This document shows, piece by piece, positions 8,356 to 16,360 of a DNA stretch of 32,371 bases. A program made the position numbers and the translations under genes. How positions within the stretch are numbered: the first letter of the stretch is position 1; the number at the start of each line of letters is the position of its first letter. The stretch spans positions 1 through 32,371 of the forward strand of contig NZ_MTBG01000033.1 of NCBI RefSeq assembly GCF_002119405.1. The letters run 5' to 3'. The DNA is from Pseudoruegeria sp. SK021. GTDB lineage: Bacteria; Pseudomonadota; Alphaproteobacteria; Rhodobacterales; Rhodobacteraceae. The notes under the pieces are model-generated. The model had not been told where the DNA came from. It was given only the letters and a program-made list of their open reading frames with translations, and did no database searches.

Positions 8356-9569
8356 TGGCGCGGGCGTTTCTTGTGGTGCTCGACTCGGTTGGGTGTGGCG
8401 GCGCACCGGATGCTGCCCAGTTCGGGGATGCCGGGGCGGATACGCTAGGCCATATCGCCAGCGCCTGTGCCAGCGGCACCCATGGCACTGGGGGCCGAGG
8501 CCCATTGCGGCTTCCGGCACTGTCCGGCCTTGGGCTGGGCCGGGTGATGGCATCAGGGGTTGGCCGGGATGCGGTTGCCGATTGGCCTGCACCCGCACAT
8601 GCAGGGGGCTTTTGGGGCGTGGCGCAGGAAGTGTCCCAAGGCAAGGACACGCCGTCGGGCCATTGGGAATTGGCCGGCGTGCCGGTGCCGTGGGATTGGT
8701 ATTATTTCCCGATGACCGTCCCGGCCTTTCCAGATGCGCTGGTGGCGCGGGTCTGTGACTTGGCGGGAACAGAGGGCATCCTTGGCAATTGCCACGCGTC
8801 CGGCACCGCCATTTTGGCGGACCTTGGTGCCGAACATCTGCGCAGCGGCTGGCCGATCTGCTACACCTCTGCGGACAGCGTCTTTCAGATTGCCGCCCAT
8901 GAAGAGAGCTTTGGCTTGGACCGTCTGATGGACCTCTGCGCAGCATTGGCCCCCGACCTGCATGCCCAGCAGGTTGGCCGGGTGATCGCGCGGCCCTTTC
9001 TTGGCGATGCCGCCACGGGCTTTACCCGCACCGCTAATCGCCGCGATTATGCCATGGCGCCGCCCTCGGCCACGTTGTGCGACTGGGTGCAGGCGGCGGG
9101 TGGGCGCGTGCACGCCATTGGCAAGATCAAGGATATCTTCTCGGGGCAGGGGGTCGACACGGTGCTCAAGGGCAGCGACGCTGATCTGCTCGGCCATTTG
9201 GCACAGGCGATCGCGGAGGCCGAAGCGGGCAGTCTGACCTTTGTTAATTTGGTCGAGTTTGACAGCCTCTATGGCCATCGCCGCGACGTGCCGGGTTATG
9301 CCGCCGCGTTGGAACGGTTCGATGCTGCGCTGCCAGGTCTTCTGGCGGGCTTGCGTCCCGGTGACTTGCTGGTGATAACGGCGGATCACGGCAATGATCC
9401 CACCTGGCACGGGACCGAGCATACCCGCGAACGGGTGCCGCTGCTGGGCTGTGTGCAGGGCGGAGCGGGGCCGGGCAATCTTGGCGTCCGCCAATTCAGC
9501 GATGTGGCCGCCAGCATCGCAAAACACCTTGGCGCATCCGCGTCCGGGCCCGGCCGGAGTTTTCTGTGA
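8355..9569 (+). CDS. deoB: Phosphopentomutase
   Basis: A 404-aa alkaline-phosphatase-superfamily mutase that converts (deoxy)ribose-1-phosphate to the 5-phosphate, the step after DeoA. The metal-site Asp10 lies in VVLDSVGCG. Thr99 in GKDTPSGHWE sits where the phosphothreonine lies in this family. The C-terminal metal ligands lie in ITADHGNDPTWHGTEHTRE. Length and motifs are normal. It starts at the TGATG overlap with deoA, and its own TGA is embedded in the GTGA start of add, so the four catabolic genes are packed without gaps. Confidence 0.95.
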   Translation: MARAFLVVLDSVGCGGAPDAAQFGDAGADTLGHIASACASGTHGTGGRGPLRLPALSGLGLGRVMASGVGRDAVADWPAPAHAGGFWGVAQEVSQGKDTPSGHWELAGVPVPWDWYYFPMTVPAFPDALVARVCDLAGTEGILGNCHASGTAILADLGAEHLRSGWPICYTSADSVFQIAAHEESFGLDRLMDLCAALAPDLHAQQVGRVIARPFLGDAATGFTRTANRRDYAMAPPSATLCDWVQAAGGRVHAIGKIKDIFSGQGVDTVLKGSDADLLGHLAQAIAEAEAGSLTFVNLVEFDSLYGHRRDVPGYAAALERFDAALPGLLAGLRPGDLLVITADHGNDPTWHGTEHTRERVPLLGCVQGGAGPGNLGVRQFSDVAASIAKHLGASASGPGRSFL

Positions 9570-10552
9570 GTCCCTGTCCCAAAGTCGAATTGCATCTGCA
9601 CCTTGAGGGCGCAGCCCCCCCCACCTTCATTCGGGATCTGGCCAAGAAAAAGTCGGTCAACCTGACGGGCGTGTTTGATCGGGATGGCGGCTATGCGTTC
9701 CGGGATTTCGGGCATTTCCTGACGGTGTATGACGCGGCCTGTTCGGTGCTGAAAACCCCTGAGGATTACCACCGGTTGACCTTGGCTGTGCTGGAAGAAC
9801 AGGCGCAGCAGGGAGTGATTTATACCGAAGCTTTCCTGTCGCCCGAATTTTGCGGCGGCGGTGATCTGGGCGCATGGCGCGAATATGTGGCCGCAATCCG
9901 GGAAGCTGCCGAGCTTGCCTTTGCCCGTGACGGCACCCGCTTGCGCGGCATCGTCACCGCAATCCGCCATCTTGGCCCTGATGCGGCCCGGATAACGGCG
10001 CGCTGTGCCGCCGAGACCGCAGGCGATTGGGTGGTGGGGTTCGGCTTGGCCGGGGATGAACGCAAAGGCCGACCCCGGGATTATGTATGGTCGTTTGATA
10101 TGGTCCGGGAAGCAGGTCTGAGCCTGACCGCCCATGCCGGAGAATGGGGCGGGGCCGCCTCGGTGCGCGACGCGCTGGACGATTTGGGTGTCAGCCGCAT
10201 CGGTCATGGTGTGCGGGCCATCGAAGATCCTGCTTTGGTCGAACGGCTGGTGAGAGAAGGGGTGGTGCTTGAGGTCTGCCCCGGCTCGAACATCGCCCTT
10301 GGCGTGTATCCCCGGTGGAAGGATCATCCGATTGAGCGGTTGCGCGCGGCAGGGGTTCCCGTCACCGTGTCCACCGATGATCCGCCCTTTTTCAAAACCA
10401 CCCTGACCGCCGAATATGCCCATCTGGCCGAGACGTTCGGCTGGGAGGATGAAACCGTGCGCGCAGTCAATCAGACCGCCGCCCGTGCCGCATTTTGCGA
10501 CGACGCCACAAAGACAACATTGCTGAGCCTGCTGGAGCCACAAGATGACTAA
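9566..10552 (+). CDS. add: Adenosine deaminase
   Basis: A 328-aa TIM-barrel zinc hydrolase that converts (deoxy)adenosine to (deoxy)inosine. Zinc ligands His10 and His12 lie in ELHLHLEG, His190 with catalytic Glu193 in AHAGE, His214 in RIGHGVRA, and Asp271 in STDDPP. Every metal and catalytic position is present. SNIALGVYP is also typical of Add rather than adenine deaminase, though that specificity cannot be proved from motifs alone. The GTG start overlaps the deoB stop by 4 nt (GTGA), and the 3' end overlaps upp by 8 nt. Confidence 0.92.
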   Translation: MSPCPKVELHLHLEGAAPPTFIRDLAKKKSVNLTGVFDRDGGYAFRDFGHFLTVYDAACSVLKTPEDYHRLTLAVLEEQAQQGVIYTEAFLSPEFCGGGDLGAWREYVAAIREAAELAFARDGTRLRGIVTAIRHLGPDAARITARCAAETAGDWVVGFGLAGDERKGRPRDYVWSFDMVREAGLSLTAHAGEWGGAASVRDALDDLGVSRIGHGVRAIEDPALVERLVREGVVLEVCPGSNIALGVYPRWKDHPIERLRAAGVPVTVSTDDPPFFKTTLTAEYAHLAETFGWEDETVRAVNQTAARAAFCDDATKTTLLSLLEPQDD

Positions 10553-11195
10553 CACTACCGACGACCTAGCCCACCTGACCATCGTCGATCATCCTTTGGT
10601 GCAGCACAAGCTGACGCTGATGCGCGATAAGGCGACCTCAACCGCTGGATTTCGGCAATTGCTGCGCGAGATCAGCCAGCTTTTGGCCTATGAGGTTACC
10701 CGGTCGATGCCGATGACGACCACGCGGATCGAGACGCCGTTGATGGAAATGGACGCGCCGGTGCTGGACGGCAAAAAGATGGCGCTGATTTCCATTCTGC
10801 GGGCCGGAAACGGATTGCTCGATGGGGTGTTGGAATTGATTCCGTCGGCCCGGGTCGGCTTTGTCGGGCTGTATCGCGATGAAGAGACGCTGCAACCGGT
10901 GCAGTATTACTTCAAGGTGCCGCTTGAGTTGTCGGATCGCTTGGTGATTGCCGTGGATCCGATGCTGGCGACTGGCAACTCATCGGTGGCTGCCATTGAT
11001 CTGCTGAAGAAGGCCGGGGCCACAAATCTGCGCTTTTTGTGCCTTCTGGCGTCGCCCGAAGGGGTGGCGCGGATGAAAGAGGCGCATCCAGATGTTCAGA
11101 TCGTCACCGCTGCGCTGGACGAAGGGCTGACCGACAAGGGCTATATCTATCCCGGTCTCGGTGATGCGGGTGATCGGATGTTCGGCACCAAATGA
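10545..11195 (+). CDS. upp: Uracil phosphoribosyltransferase
   Basis: A 216-aa type I phosphoribosyltransferase that makes UMP from uracil and PRPP, recapturing the uracil released upstream in the pathway. The PRPP loop [10 protein letters not shown] spans 138-147. RAGNGL (86-91) and the C-terminal uracil-binding stretch [15 protein letters not shown] are as expected. Length is a few residues above the 208-aa E. coli enzyme. The ATG overlaps the end of add (ATGACTAA), and its stop overlaps the next start (ATGA). Confidence 0.96.
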   Translation: MTNTTDDLAHLTIVDHPLVQHKLTLMRDKATSTAGFRQLLREISQLLAYEVTRSMPMTTTRIETPLMEMDAPVLDGKKMALISILRAGNGLLDGVLELIPSARVGFVGLYRDEETLQPVQYYFKVPLELSDRLVIAVDPMLATGNSSVAAIDLLKKAGATNLRFLCLLASPEGVARMKEAHPDVQIVTAALDEGLTDKGYIYPGLGDAGDRMFGTK

Positions 11196-11740
11196 GCCAG
11201 GGGCCCGCAGACTTTCGCGCCGCCATTTGCGCCACCGTTTTGGGGGGGGCGTTGTCGGCTGGCGCGTTGGCTGCGGACCCCGTTGATCTGCCGCCGCCGG
11301 GGTTTGCCGCGACGGATTATATCGACGCCGCAGGCTGTGCTTATGTCCGGGTCGCGTTGGGGGCAGAGGTGTTGTGGGCCGAGCGCCGGCAAGAGGACGG
11401 GGCGCAAGTCTGCGGCCAAACGCCAAGCCGTGCGCGGCTTGTTGCCTCGGACGAGGTGCCCGAGATTCCTCCGAACCGCAAAGGCACCGCCCCGCAATTT
11501 CCCCAGTCCGGCCAGTACGTGCAGGTCGGTGCCTTTGGGCGAACGGCAACCGCCGACGCGGTGGCCGTCACGCTGCAATCGTTGGGGCTGACGCCGCTGC
11601 GCCAAGATTTCCGCCGCGGGTCGGGTCAATTGCGCGTGCTGTTCGCCGGGCCGTTTTCGACCGATGCCGCGGCCGATGCCGCGCGTGATCTGGTCCGTCA
11701 GCAGGGGTTCGGGGATGCGTTTTTGTGGACGCAAGAGTGA
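11192..11740 (+). CDS. Secreted SPOR-domain protein
   Basis: A 182-aa protein. Residues 1-27 look like a signal peptide (hydrophobic core [11 protein letters not shown], likely cut after Ala27), so it should be periplasmic. Residues about 107-182 match a SPOR domain, beginning [20 protein letters not shown] and ending [24 protein letters not shown] domains bind denuded glycan strands of peptidoglycan. The middle has two cysteines (49 and 74) that could form a disulfide. It overlaps upp by 4 nt and is the last gene of the salvage operon, an odd position for a cell-wall protein. The specific role is unknown. Confidence 0.8.
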   Translation: MSQGPADFRAAICATVLGGALSAGALAADPVDLPPPGFAATDYIDAAGCAYVRVALGAEVLWAERRQEDGAQVCGQTPSRARLVASDEVPEIPPNRKGTAPQFPQSGQYVQVGAFGRTATADAVAVTLQSLGLTPLRQDFRRGSGQLRVLFAGPFSTDAAADAARDLVRQQGFGDAFLWTQE

Positions 11741-11769
11741 GTTGCCCCGGTACCGGCATCGTTGATGAC

Positions 11770-11814
11770 GCGGTTTGCGCCTTTGCGGCCCCGTCGATCC
11801 GGGTTCGCAACCGC
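11770..11814 (+). terminator. Possible hairpin after the salvage operon
   Basis: GCGGTTTGCG (11770-11779) and CGCAACCGC (11806-11814) pair over 9 bp with one bulged T. A smaller CCCG/CGGG stem lies inside. It is 30 nt after the last stop of the operon. No T-run follows, so the terminator call is weak. Confidence 0.3.
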
Positions 11815-11908
11815 CGACAAGGCGAAGTTCTGTGGAATTTCGTGATTGCGGGTCTTGCAACCCATCCGGCTTCAGTTGCTTACTGAGATCAGGAGCGAGG
11901 GAGGAGAC

Positions 11909-12151
11909 ATGCCAGATCAGACCACTTGGCCAGACGGGGCGCGCGCGGACCGGGGATTTCCCACCAGCGACACGCCGGTCCGTGCTGTGGCGGCTGAGCG
12001 ACGGAAGCGGGGGCGCATTTCCGTGCCAAACCCTTCAACGTTCGATTTTGGCAATTGTCCATTCTGGTTCGTTATGATCCAGATGGGATGGTGTTATGCA
12101 TGGCTGGGGGGGTTCCAATCATTACGATTTACGATAGGGAATGCGTACTGA
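11909..12151 (+). CDS. Candidate small ORF in the aceE leader
   Basis: An 80-codon frame with ATG at 11909 directly behind a very strong ribosome-binding sequence (GGGAGGAGAC). The N-terminal half is polar (MPDQTTWPDGARADRG). The second half has an aromatic, hydrophobic patch with two cysteines (CPFWFVMIQMGWCYAWLGGF), which might be a membrane segment. I recognise no family. Codon use is not clearly that of a real gene, and it may be only a leader sequence. It sits 229 nt upstream of aceE within the otherwise gene-free 11741-12379 interval. Confidence 0.3.
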   Translation: MPDQTTWPDGARADRGFPTSDTPVRAVAAERRKRGRISVPNPSTFDFGNCPFWFVMIQMGWCYAWLGGFQSLRFTIGNAY

Positions 12152-12159
12152 CTGATAAA

Positions 12160-12185
12160 TCTGCATCACAATGATAACATGCAGA
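12160..12185. promoter_or_regulatory. Palindrome upstream of aceE, candidate operator
   Basis: TCTGCAT (12160-12166) and ATGCAGA (12179-12185) form a perfect 7-bp inverted repeat with a 12-nt AT-rich spacer, about 195 nt before the aceE start. The spacing (19 nt centre to centre, about two helical turns) suits a dimeric repressor or activator. It is not the PdhR consensus, so the regulator is unknown. Confidence 0.35.
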
Positions 12186-12379
12186 AAAATCCGAGGGGGG
12201 AGACATTTTCTTGCGCGCACGATCTGATCCTGAGGGGTCTGTCGGGCGCAAGAATCTGACCTCACCGCAAAAGCAGAATTGTGAAATTCCCGGCAGTCGC
12301 CGCGTGGGGTTCACTGCAAAACGTGCGCTCTGATGCCTGAATGGCGTCGGTCGCGAGGAGAGAGGAAGGACGGAATTTC

Positions 12380-15040
12380 ATGACTCAATATCCCGACATT
12401 GATCCGATTGAATCACAGGAATGGCAGGAGGCGATTTCAGATGTGATTGAGCGTGACGGTGCTGACCGCGCGCATTTCCTTCTTGATCGCGCCGTCCAAC
12501 AAGCGCGCGCAGCAGGGGCCATGTTGCCGTTTTCGGCGACCACGCCCTATCAAAATACCATTCCCACCGATGATCAGCCAGAATTCCCCGGCGATCTGGA
12601 GATGGAAGGGCGCATTCGGGCGATCAATCGCTGGAACGCCATGGCGACGGTCGTACGCCGCAACAAAGTCAGCAGCGAATACGGTGGACATATCGCGTCC
12701 TTCGCATCCTCGGCATCGATGTATGATATTGGTCTGAACCACTTCTGGAGGTCGAGATCAGAACACCATGGCGGCGATCTGGTCTTCTTTCAGGGGCACG
12801 TGGTGCCGGGCATCTATGCGCGCTCGTTCATGGAAGGCCGCATCACCGAGGCGCAACTGGAAAGCTTCCGATCCGAAGTCAGCGGCGAGGGGCTCAGCTC
12901 GTATCCGCATCCGTGGCTGATGCCGGATTATTGGCAGTTTCCGACCGTGTCGATGGGCCTTGGCCCGCTCTGTGCGATCTACCAAGCCCGCTTCATGAAA
13001 TACATGCACAACCGCGGTCTGATCGACATGGCAGACCGCAAGGTCTGGTGCTTCCTCGGTGACGGCGAGATGGACGAGCCGGAAAGCCTTGGTGCGATCA
13101 GTCTGGCGGCGCGGGAAGGCCTCGACAACCTGATTTTCGTCATCAACTGCAACCTGCAGCGTCTGGACGGGCCGGTCCGCGGTAACGCCAAGATCGTGCA
13201 GGAACTGGAAGGCAACTTCCGCGGCTCGGGCTGGGATGTGATCAAGTTGCTGTGGGGACGCGGTTGGGATGACCTGCTGGAAGCCGACACCACGGGCCGC
13301 TTGCGCCAGTTGATGGAAGAAACCGTCGACGGCGATTACCAGACGTTCAAATCCAAAAACGGTGCCTATATCCGCGAACATTTCTTCGGAAAGTATCCGG
13401 AAACCGCCGCGCTGGTGGCCGACTGGACCGACGATCAAATCTGGAATTTGCGTCGCGGCGGCCATGATACCCAAAAGGTCTATACCGCTTTCAAACGCGC
13501 AACCGAGTCCAAAGGGCAGCCGGTCTGCCTATTGGTCAAGACCGTCAAGGGCTATGGCATGGGTACGGCTGGCGAAGGCCAGAACACCACCCACCAGCAA
13601 AAGAAGCTGGGCGAGGACCAACTTCGCGCCATGCGCGACCGGTTCCAAATTCCGGTGTCCGACGAAGATCTGGCAAAAGCGCCGTTCGTACAGTTGAACA
13701 ACGCACAAAAGGCTTATCTGGCTGACCGTCGCCAAGCGTTGGGCGGGGCCTTCCCGGTTCGACATTGGCGCGATGCGCCGAAGCTTGAGATCCCGTCGCT
13801 CGACAAGTTCGACGGTCAGATCAAGGGTACAGGTGATCGCGAGATTTCGACCACCATGGCCTTTGTCCGCATCCTGACGACGCTGCTGCGCGACAAGAAG
13901 ATCGGCAAGCAGGTGGTGCCGATTGTGCCGGATGAAAGCCGCACCTTCGGGATGGAAGGGCTGTTCCGGTCGGTCGGGATCTACAACCCGCTGGGTCAGA
14001 ACTATACCCCTGAAGACGCCGATCAGATGATGTTCTACAAGGAAAGCAAGGACGGTCAGGTCTTGCAGGAAGGCATCAACGAGGCCGGCGCGATGGCCGA
14101 CTGGATGGCGGCTGCGACCAGTTACTCGGTGCATGGCGTGCCGATGATCCCCTTCTTCATCTACTACTCGATGTTTGGCTTCCAGCGGATCGGCGATCTG
14201 GCTTGGGCGGCGGGCGACAGCCGGTGCCGGGGCTTCATGCTGGGCGGGACCGCCGGGCGGACCACGCTGAACGGCGAAGGCTTGCAGCACGAAGACGGCC
14301 ACAGCCACGTTTTGGCAAGCACCATCCCGAACTGCATCAGCTATGATCCGACCTTCAGCTTTGAAGTCGCGGTGATCGTGCAGCACGGTTTGCAGCGGAT
14401 GTTTGTGGATCAGGAAGACGTTTATTTCTACCTGACGCTGATGAACGAAAACTACCAGCACCCCGACATGCCCGAGGGCGTGGAAGAGCAGATCATCAAG
14501 GGGCTGTACTGTCTGCAACCCGAAGCGAAGCCGGCCAAGAAGCATGTGACCCTGATGGGGTCGGGCACGATCCTTGTGCAGGCGATCAAGGCGGCAGAGA
14601 TGCTGAAAGAAGATTTCGGGGTCACCTCGGAAATCTGGTCGGCAACGTCGTTCAACGAACTGGCCCGCGATGGTCAGGACGCGGTGCGCTGGAACCGTCT
14701 GAACCCCTTGTCAGAGCAACGCACCCCCTACGTGACCGAGCAACTGCAAAAGGCCAGCGGTCCGATCATCGTCGCCACCGACTATATGAAGACCTTTGCC
14801 GAACAGATCCGCGCCTATGTGCCCGAAGGGTCCAGCTTTACGGTTCTGGGAACAGACGGCTACGGACGTTCGGACAGCCGGGTCAATTTGCGCCGCTTCT
14901 TCGAGGTGGATGCAAATCACATTGCGGCGGCCGCCATGGTGGACCTGTACAAGCAGGGCACAGTCACCAAGGCCGAACTGACCAAAGCTTTGAAAAAATA
15001 CGACATTGATGGCGCAAAGCCCAACCCGCGGCTGGTTTGA
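12380..15040 (+). CDS. aceE: Pyruvate dehydrogenase E1 component, homodimeric type
   Basis: An 886-aa thiamine-diphosphate enzyme that decarboxylates pyruvate and transfers the acetyl group to the E2 lipoyl domain. Length matches E. coli AceE (887 aa). The ThDP motif runs from GDGE (227-230) to INCN (255-258). His104 (GGHIASF) and His140 (QGH) match the active-site histidines of the E. coli enzyme. The C-terminal transketolase-like part is complete. The ATG at 12380 gives the family N-terminus (MTQYPDIDPIESQEW) with a GGAAGG site before it; a longer frame from 12341 lacks this match. First gene of aceE-aceF-lpd-pntA-pntB, 25 nt before aceF. Confidence 0.97.
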   Translation: MTQYPDIDPIESQEWQEAISDVIERDGADRAHFLLDRAVQQARAAGAMLPFSATTPYQNTIPTDDQPEFPGDLEMEGRIRAINRWNAMATVVRRNKVSSEYGGHIASFASSASMYDIGLNHFWRSRSEHHGGDLVFFQGHVVPGIYARSFMEGRITEAQLESFRSEVSGEGLSSYPHPWLMPDYWQFPTVSMGLGPLCAIYQARFMKYMHNRGLIDMADRKVWCFLGDGEMDEPESLGAISLAAREGLDNLIFVINCNLQRLDGPVRGNAKIVQELEGNFRGSGWDVIKLLWGRGWDDLLEADTTGRLRQLMEETVDGDYQTFKSKNGAYIREHFFGKYPETAALVADWTDDQIWNLRRGGHDTQKVYTAFKRATESKGQPVCLLVKTVKGYGMGTAGEGQNTTHQQKKLGEDQLRAMRDRFQIPVSDEDLAKAPFVQLNNAQKAYLADRRQALGGAFPVRHWRDAPKLEIPSLDKFDGQIKGTGDREISTTMAFVRILTTLLRDKKIGKQVVPIVPDESRTFGMEGLFRSVGIYNPLGQNYTPEDADQMMFYKESKDGQVLQEGINEAGAMADWMAAATSYSVHGVPMIPFFIYYSMFGFQRIGDLAWAAGDSRCRGFMLGGTAGRTTLNGEGLQHEDGHSHVLASTIPNCISYDPTFSFEVAVIVQHGLQRMFVDQEDVYFYLTLMNENYQHPDMPEGVEEQIIKGLYCLQPEAKPAKKHVTLMGSGTILVQAIKAAEMLKEDFGVTSEIWSATSFNELARDGQDAVRWNRLNPLSEQRTPYVTEQLQKASGPIIVATDYMKTFAEQIRAYVPEGSSFTVLGTDGYGRSDSRVNLRRFFEVDANHIAAAAMVDLYKQGTVTKAELTKALKKYDIDGAKPNPRLV

Positions 15041-15065
15041 GCGTACGGGACGAGGAGACAGACAG

Positions 15066-16346
15066 ATGACAACAGACGTGAATGTTCCCGATATCGGCGA
15101 TTTCAAGGATGTCCCGGTGATCAGTATTCTGGTCAGCGTTGGCGATACGGTCGCCGCTGAGGATCCCCTGATCGAACTGGAAAGCGACAAGGCGACGCTG
15201 GAAGTGCCCAGCCCAGCCGCCGGGGTCGTCAAAGAGATCAAGATCTCAGAAGGCGATAAAGTCAGCGAAGGCAGCCTGATCATGGTTCTGGAAGCCAGTG
15301 ACGGCGCAAGCGACGCGCCGGCCAAGGCCGAAGAGAAGCCGGCTGAAAAAGCCGCAGAGGCCCCCGCTGCCGCCGCCGCACCCGCTGCGGCCGCTGCACC
15401 CGCAACGGTCACAGATGCCGGGTTCAACAAGGCGCATGCTTCGCCGTCCGTGCGGGCTTTTGCGCGCAATCTTGGCGTTGATTTGGCCAAGATCAACGGG
15501 TCGGGTCGCAAGGGCCGCATCGTGCGCGACGATGTTACCGCGGTCTTCAAAGCCGAAGCGGCCCCCGCTCCGGCGTCGGCAGCGGCTGGCGCATCGGGCG
15601 GCATGGGCATTCCGCCGATCCCGGTCGTGGATTTCTCGAAATTTGGCCCCGTCGAAGATGTGGAAATGCCCCGCATCAAGAAGCTGTCCGGCCCGGCCCT
15701 GCACCGGTCTTGGCTGAACATCCCGCATGTCACCCATAACGAAGAGGCCGACATTACAGAGTTGGACCTCTACCGGCGCGAGTTGGACGAGGCCGCGAAG
15801 AAGGAAGGCTACCGCGTCACGCTGCTGTCCTTCGTTATCAAGGCCAGCGTTTCGGCCCTGAAAACCCATTGGGAAGTGAACTCGTCGGTCCACCCGGATG
15901 GCGACAAGCTGATCAAGAAGGATTTCTACAACATCGGCTTCGCCGCAGATACGCCCGGCGGACTGATGGTTCCGGTGATCAAAGGCGCTGACCGCAAAGG
16001 TCTGGTCGAGATTTCCAAGGAATTGGGCGAGCTCAGCGCACAAGCGCGCGAAGGCAAGCTGAAAGGCGCGGATATGCAGGGCGCGACCTTCACGATCTCG
16101 TCGCTGGGCGGCATCGGCGGCACTAGCTTCACGCCGATCGTCAATGCACCCGAAGTGGCCATTCTTGGCCTGACCCGGTCGAAAATCGCGCCGGTCTGGG
16201 ACAAGGGTTCGGAAACCTTCGTGCCGCGCAACATGCAGCCGCTGTCGCTGAGCTATGACCACCGTGCCATCGACGGCGCTTTGGCTGCCCGGTTCTGCGC
16301 GACCTTGAAATTCCTGCTCGGCGATGTTCGCCGGTTGATGCTGTAA
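15066..16346 (+). CDS. aceF: Pyruvate dehydrogenase E2, dihydrolipoamide acetyltransferase
   Basis: A 426-aa core subunit that passes the acetyl group from E1 to CoA. In order: one lipoyl domain (2-77) with the lipoylated lysine at 42 (ESDKATLEV); an Ala/Pro-rich linker (80-120); a peripheral-subunit-binding domain (about 125-158, SPSVRAFARNLGVDL); a second linker; and the catalytic domain (about 195-426) ending with His399 and Asp403 in DHRAIDGA. One lipoyl domain is fewer than the three of E. coli. The ATG at 15066 follows GAGGAGACAG. The lipoyl domain is nearly the same as that at the start of lpd. Confidence 0.96.
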   Translation: MTTDVNVPDIGDFKDVPVISILVSVGDTVAAEDPLIELESDKATLEVPSPAAGVVKEIKISEGDKVSEGSLIMVLEASDGASDAPAKAEEKPAEKAAEAPAAAAAPAAAAAPATVTDAGFNKAHASPSVRAFARNLGVDLAKINGSGRKGRIVRDDVTAVFKAEAAPAPASAAAGASGGMGIPPIPVVDFSKFGPVEDVEMPRIKKLSGPALHRSWLNIPHVTHNEEADITELDLYRRELDEAAKKEGYRVTLLSFVIKASVSALKTHWEVNSSVHPDGDKLIKKDFYNIGFAADTPGGLMVPVIKGADRKGLVEISKELGELSAQAREGKLKGADMQGATFTISSLGGIGGTSFTPIVNAPEVAILGLTRSKIAPVWDKGSETFVPRNMQPLSLSYDHRAIDGALAARFCATLKFLLGDVRRLML

Positions 16347-16360
16347 GGAGGGCCGAGAGA

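Noticed and set aside
9386-10582. 398-aa minus-strand ORF
   Set aside because: Antisense to deoB/add, both of which show all catalytic residues.
13529-14545. 338-aa minus-strand ORF
   Set aside because: Antisense to aceE, no recognisable domain, no ribosome site.
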